64,000 bases of DNA from Melitaea cinxia (lineage: Eukaryota; Arthropoda; Insecta; Lepidoptera; Nymphalidae). Each line of letters starts with the position of its first letter. The stretch's first letter is position 1. Positions 60,528 through 64,000 of this stretch are shown piece after piece. The position numbers and the translations under genes are program-made. Below the pieces are notes generated by a model. The model saw nothing but the letters and a program-made list of their open reading frames with translations, did not search any database and was not told the DNA's origin. Where the stretch lies: assembly GCF_905220565.1 (NCBI RefSeq), contig NC_059406.1, forward strand, positions 1,560,001 to 1,624,000. The letters are read 5' to 3'.

Positions 60528-61778
60528 ATGTCTAGCTTAGTGAAATGTACGAAATGTAATATTGTTATAAACGAATTGCTTTCTTTTGTGTGCAATAAAA
60601 TAGATGTTATGGACGAGGACAGTATTTGTAGAATATGTGTGAGTGCTTTTTCACCCAATGAAATTACGACAGCGAAAGATCTGTTGTTTGATTCTGTTGT
60701 TCCAAAGTCAAAAAAGAAAATCCGTAAGAAAGAAGGTAAAACGCAAAGAGAGATTGAGGACATCATATGCTTGTTAAAGGATACAGACCCAGAGAGTATT
60801 CCTATCTTCGTGGCCAGGGACTTGCAAAAACTACCCCCGGTTTCTTTCGATCATGTAGATGTTACAAGTCTGTTGAAAGATATCGTAAAAATTAAGTCTG
60901 ATATCGCACAGATTAAAGAATGTTATGCATCAAGTGAAGAAATAACATTGCTAAAATCGCAAATAGATGCTCTAAAAAATGCGCCAATAGTGAATGATCA
61001 TCATAAAAATGTCACCATGAAACGTGGAGCCTGCTTAATGAATAGTTACGTTTATGATAGTGGACCCATGGGATTACCGCCCATGCCACTAAATACATCA
61101 CCACAAAACGTTTCTACAGACTTTTCACAGGGTGAGAGCTCATCGCCAAGAATCTCCTCGCAGCCACCTATAAATAATATCGTTGAGGGTATGTCGGGTG
61201 CGAGTAAGCTAAAACCTACCCGCACATTTGAAGAGGCGATCAACGATCGCTTACCCGATGCGGTGAGTCACCCGCCTAGTGAGGTACAAGTGAGCGGACA
61301 CACGGCACTCGCGGCCGGTCGTAAATCAATGGCCGATATTGTCCGTAGCGGTGAATGGAAGGAGTGTTCTCATAGTGAAGAATGGAAAGTGGTTCAAAAA
61401 AAGAAATTGCGGAATCGATTTATAGGGAAAACTGGAAAAGCTGAAACCGAAATAAATGAAAAATTCAAAGCGGCAGAAATTAGTGTACCAATTTATATTT
61501 ACAATGTTTCAAAGGAGGTGGCCGTGTGTCACATCAAAGAGTACATTGAAAAGAAATCGAATGTTCATGTTACTATAGAAAAAATGAATATGAAAACGAG
61601 AAAGGAATATGATTCCTACAAAATTTTTGTACCTAAACACAAATTAGATTTGTTTTTGAGTGATGAATTTTGGCCGATTGGAGTATCGTATCGGCAATTC
61701 ATCAACTTCGGGCATATAAAACGGGTATTAAATAAATCAAATAATGACGGAAAACAACCAAAAGATAATACAAAGTAA
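60528..61778 (+). CDS. LINE ORF1 protein (nucleic-acid-binding), 416 aa
   Basis: Start ATG at 60528 after 'gaaagcaag'. The N-terminus has a zinc-finger-like cysteine set (C7, C10, C22, C34, C37). Next come a Lys-rich stretch (KSKKKIRKKEGKTQ) and a heptad-like helical region around residues 120-155 that could form a coiled coil. A Pro/Ser-rich linker follows, and then a C-terminal globular part (ISVPIYIYNVSKEVAVCHIK onward), typical of ORF1 proteins of CR1-like LINEs. Its expected role is to bind the element RNA in a ribonucleoprotein. No stop or frameshift interrupts it, which argues for a recent insertion. Confidence 0.8.
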   Translation: MSSLVKCTKCNIVINELLSFVCNKIDVMDEDSICRICVSAFSPNEITTAKDLLFDSVVPKSKKKIRKKEGKTQREIEDIICLLKDTDPESIPIFVARDLQKLPPVSFDHVDVTSLLKDIVKIKSDIAQIKECYASSEEITLLKSQIDALKNAPIVNDHHKNVTMKRGACLMNSYVYDSGPMGLPPMPLNTSPQNVSTDFSQGESSSPRISSQPPINNIVEGMSGASKLKPTRTFEEAINDRLPDAVSHPPSEVQVSGHTALAAGRKSMADIVRSGEWKECSHSEEWKVVQKKKLRNRFIGKTGKAETEINEKFKAAEISVPIYIYNVSKEVAVCHIKEYIEKKSNVHVTIEKMNMKTRKEYDSYKIFVPKHKLDLFLSDEFWPIGVSYRQFINFGHIKRVLNKSNNDGKQPKDNTK

Positions 61779-64000
61779 ACCGGTACATGAAATAATTAGT
61801 TTTAATTGCAAATGTTTTAAGAGGTCTATTGAAGGCATAAGATCGCTTTGCCAGTCGTGTGACATCATAACCCTGCAAGAGACGTGGTTGTTGCCCCATG
61901 ACCTGCCCTTACTCAATACGGTGGACGTGAACTTTGGGTGCACCGGAACGTCGGCGGTGGACGCATCGACCGGACTGCTCAGCGGCCGTCCTCACGGCGG
62001 TGTGGCGATCTTGTGGCGTAAAAGTGCGTTTGAAAAGGTATCTGTATTGGATTGTGATAACGTTAGGATTGCCGCCGTTAAATTAACTGTAAGTACTCGA
62101 TCTATAGTTGTTTTTAGTGTCTATATGCCGACCTGTTCTCAGGAAAATTTACCGATTTTTACGGAGTGTTTAAGTGCAATAAGATCTATAATGGAAACAG
62201 AGGAGAACTCGGGTGTTGAATCTTTTTATATTTTAGGAGACTTTAATGCTCACCCTAACGAGTTGTTTTTTAATGAGATGATTAATTTCTGTGCTGAGCA
62301 AAAGTGGTTATGTGCGGATGTTAAAAATCTAGGAATAGACTCGAATTCTTATACCTTTATAAGCGATGTGCATGGCAGTGTAAGGTGGTTGGATCATTGT
62401 ATAGTCACAGAATCAGCTAGTAAGACAATAAATAATATATATGTTAAATATGATGTCTACTGGTCGGACCACTTTCCACTTGTGCTAGACTGTGATTTAT
62501 TTTGTGTAAAACCTAAAATAATGTTACCTAATTGTCGGCCTAATGGCGACAGGGCTAAAGTATTGTGGGGGGAAAGGAATATTTCTCAAATACAAAAGTA
62601 TAGTCAGATTTGTAACTCTAAACTTAGAGAAATTAACTTTCCGGAAGAAATGACTAAATGTTATGATAGATACTGTAATAATTCTGAGCATAGGGCTATT
62701 ATTGACAAAATATATGACACTGTAATCAACATTCTGTCTGATGCTGCCGCAGCGACGTATCGCAGCAGGTGTCCCAGAAGGAATGGTTATATAGCCGGGT
62801 GGAATAGGTATGTCGCAGACTCACACAGAGTGGCACGGCTTAAATTTAGAATTTGGGTGGATCAGGGAAAACCGCGCGTCGGAAAAATTTATGAAGAAAT
62901 GTTAGAAAGTAGGAAACATTTTAAAAGCAAATTAAAGTGGTGTCAAGGCAAACAAGAACAAATAAAAATGGATGTCTTAGCATCAGATCTATCGGCAAAG
63001 AATTTTGGAAAATTTTGGAGGGATACAAATAAATTAAATATTAGGCCCAGTATCCCCGTAAGCGTAGGGGGTAAACATAATTTGAAAGATATTGCGAATA
63101 TTTTTAAAGAACATTTCACGGTGACATCACTCTTGGACTCTGTACCGGGTAGCAATAGAGACACTGTGTCTGGAATAACTGTTCAGTTTTTAGCAAAAGA
63201 TGTGTTTAAAATTATTACTAAAATGACGAGAGGAAGGTCTCCTGGGCACGATGGCCTAAGTATAGAACATTTTAAATATGCCGGCGAGCATCTGCCTCGT
63301 ATACTTGCGATGCTTTTTAACTGTAGTCTGGGACATACCTATTTACCAGAAGCGTTAATGCGTACAATTGTAGTACCTGTTGTTAAAAATAAGACGGGTG
63401 ACACGTCTGACACGAGCAACTACCGGCCTATATCTCTTGCAACTACAGCTGCAAAAATACTTGACAGTCTGCTTAACGGCTACCTCGGTAGGTATGTGGA
63501 ACTTGACGATGCTCAATTCGGGTTCAGGCCAGGTGTTTCTACAGAAAGTGCTATTTTCAGTCTTAAGCATACTGTCAAGTATTATACTCAGAGGAAAACG
63601 CCTGTGTATGCTTGCTTTTTAGACCTATCCAAAGCTTTCGATCTGGTAAATTATGAGCTCCTGTGGGAGAAGCTGAGAGGCACGGGTATGCCGGCGGAAT
63701 GTACCGAGCTCTTAAATTTTTGGTATAAGCACCAAAAAAATCAGGTTAGGTGGGCGGGTGCCGTGTCGGATGAGTATACCCTTACGTGTGGTGTGAGACA
63801 GGGTGGACTTAGTTCCCCCACCCTTTTTAATCTCTACATTAATCAGCTGATTGAGGGTCTCAGCAGCGCTCATGTAGGATGTTATATCGACGGACAATGC
63901 GTCAATAATTTAAGCTACGCTGACGACATGGTGCTGCTGAGTCCATCAATCGGAGGGTTAAGAAAATTATTAGAGATTTGCGAGTCGTATGCGAGGGCCC
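61744..64000 (+). CDS. LINE ORF2: endonuclease and reverse transcriptase, partial
   Basis: Starts at ATG 61744 inside the end of ORF1 (overlap 35 nt, different frame) and stays open for 752 codons to the window end. The endonuclease shows LQETWL, LGDFNAHP (about residue 164) and WSDHFPLVLD, the metal and catalytic motifs of the APE-like family. The reverse transcriptase follows with SNYRPISLAT, AQFGFRPGVSTESA, CFLDLSKAFDLVN, CGVRQGGLSSPTLFNLYIN and the catalytic box LSYADDMVLL (YADD at about residue 725). The protein nicks target DNA and primes cDNA synthesis from the nick. All residues I can check are intact. The C-terminal part is beyond the window. The overlap suggests translation by reinitiation after ORF1. 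Confidence 0.93.
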   Translation, partial: MTENNQKIIQSKPVHEIISFNCKCFKRSIEGIRSLCQSCDIITLQETWLLPHDLPLLNTVDVNFGCTGTSAVDASTGLLSGRPHGGVAILWRKSAFEKVSVLDCDNVRIAAVKLTVSTRSIVVFSVYMPTCSQENLPIFTECLSAIRSIMETEENSGVESFYILGDFNAHPNELFFNEMINFCAEQKWLCADVKNLGIDSNSYTFISDVHGSVRWLDHCIVTESASKTINNIYVKYDVYWSDHFPLVLDCDLFCVKPKIMLPNCRPNGDRAKVLWGERNISQIQKYSQICNSKLREINFPEEMTKCYDRYCNNSEHRAIIDKIYDTVINILSDAAAATYRSRCPRRNGYIAGWNRYVADSHRVARLKFRIWVDQGKPRVGKIYEEMLESRKHFKSKLKWCQGKQEQIKMDVLASDLSAKNFGKFWRDTNKLNIRPSIPVSVGGKHNLKDIANIFKEHFTVTSLLDSVPGSNRDTVSGITVQFLAKDVFKIITKMTRGRSPGHDGLSIEHFKYAGEHLPRILAMLFNCSLGHTYLPEALMRTIVVPVVKNKTGDTSDTSNYRPISLATTAAKILDSLLNGYLGRYVELDDAQFGFRPGVSTESAIFSLKHTVKYYTQRKTPVYACFLDLSKAFDLVNYELLWEKLRGTGMPAECTELLNFWYKHQKNQVRWAGAVSDEYTLTCGVRQGGLSSPTLFNLYINQLIEGLSSAHVGCYIDGQCVNNLSYADDMVLLSPSIGGLRKLLEICESYARA

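Larger units (their letters stand above)
60479..64000 (+). mobile_element. Non-LTR retrotransposon, apparently intact, cut by the window end
   Basis: Two open frames, ORF1 and ORF2, overlap by 35 nt, and ORF2 is still open at the window edge. ORF2 has an apurinic-type endonuclease followed by a reverse transcriptase, which excludes LTR and RTE types with no ORF1. ORF content fits the CR1/Jockey group (CR1, L2, Daphne, Kiri and relatives); I cannot fix the clade. The 5' boundary is uncertain. The sequence 'cagtcattaatcgcgcgtcg' just before ORF1 is likely 5' UTR, and the inverted-repeat arm ending at 60478 may or may not belong to it. It lies in what is probably an intron of the phosphatase gene, in antisense. 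Confidence 0.85.

Noticed and set aside
1..64000. CRISPR arrays, operons, rRNA genes
   Set aside because: No regularly spaced palindromic repeats, no ribosomal sequence and no prokaryotic gene arrangement; the sequence is clearly eukaryotic.

Overview
The window looks like a piece of a lepidopteran (moth or butterfly) nuclear genome. It is strongly AT-rich with intron-split genes. It is littered with short interspersed repeats that I recognise as typical of Lepidoptera: SINE-like units with TGATGA tails, tRNA-headed SINEs, a family beginning ACCGACTTC, RTE-type LINE ends and a mariner. The assignment rests on repeat style and on the gene families, not on a marker gene.

Layout. Positions 1-29848 hold no gene I can support, only repeats, MITE-like elements, tandem duplications and at most a few doubtful exon-like islands. 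At 29849-33297 (+) are the last two exons of a Spaetzle/neurotrophin-type cystine-knot cytokine. At 35238-40204 (-) is a complete four-exon ZIP (SLC39A1-3-like) zinc transporter whose last exon codes only five residues. At 42161-49972 (+) is a nine-exon gene with an N-terminal RIIa dimerisation/docking domain and a central IQ motif, the architecture of sperm protein Sp17. At 50546-56247 (+) is a second gene of the same family with matching intron positions and phases but without the IQ motif. Its second intron holds a nearly intact mariner in the opposite direction. At 58838-59022 (-) is one very GC-rich exon of a protein tyrosine phosphatase domain with an altered active-site loop. From about 60479 to the window edge runs an apparently intact non-LTR retrotransposon: ORF1, and ORF2 with endonuclease and reverse transcriptase. 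Just before it is a compact zone of minisatellites and a long inverted repeat.

How the genes relate. The cytokine, transporter and phosphatase have no evident functional link. The two RIIa genes are clearly a tandem duplication and the most interesting system here. Proteins of this family (Sp17, ropporin, CABYR) dock A-kinase anchoring proteins and radial-spoke or fibrous-sheath components in sperm flagella. One copy keeps the IQ (calmodulin-binding) motif. The other has lost it through erosion of two exons and has gained a cysteine cluster. All exon joins reported were derived by hand from splice consensus and reading-phase arithmetic; none is confirmed by transcripts.
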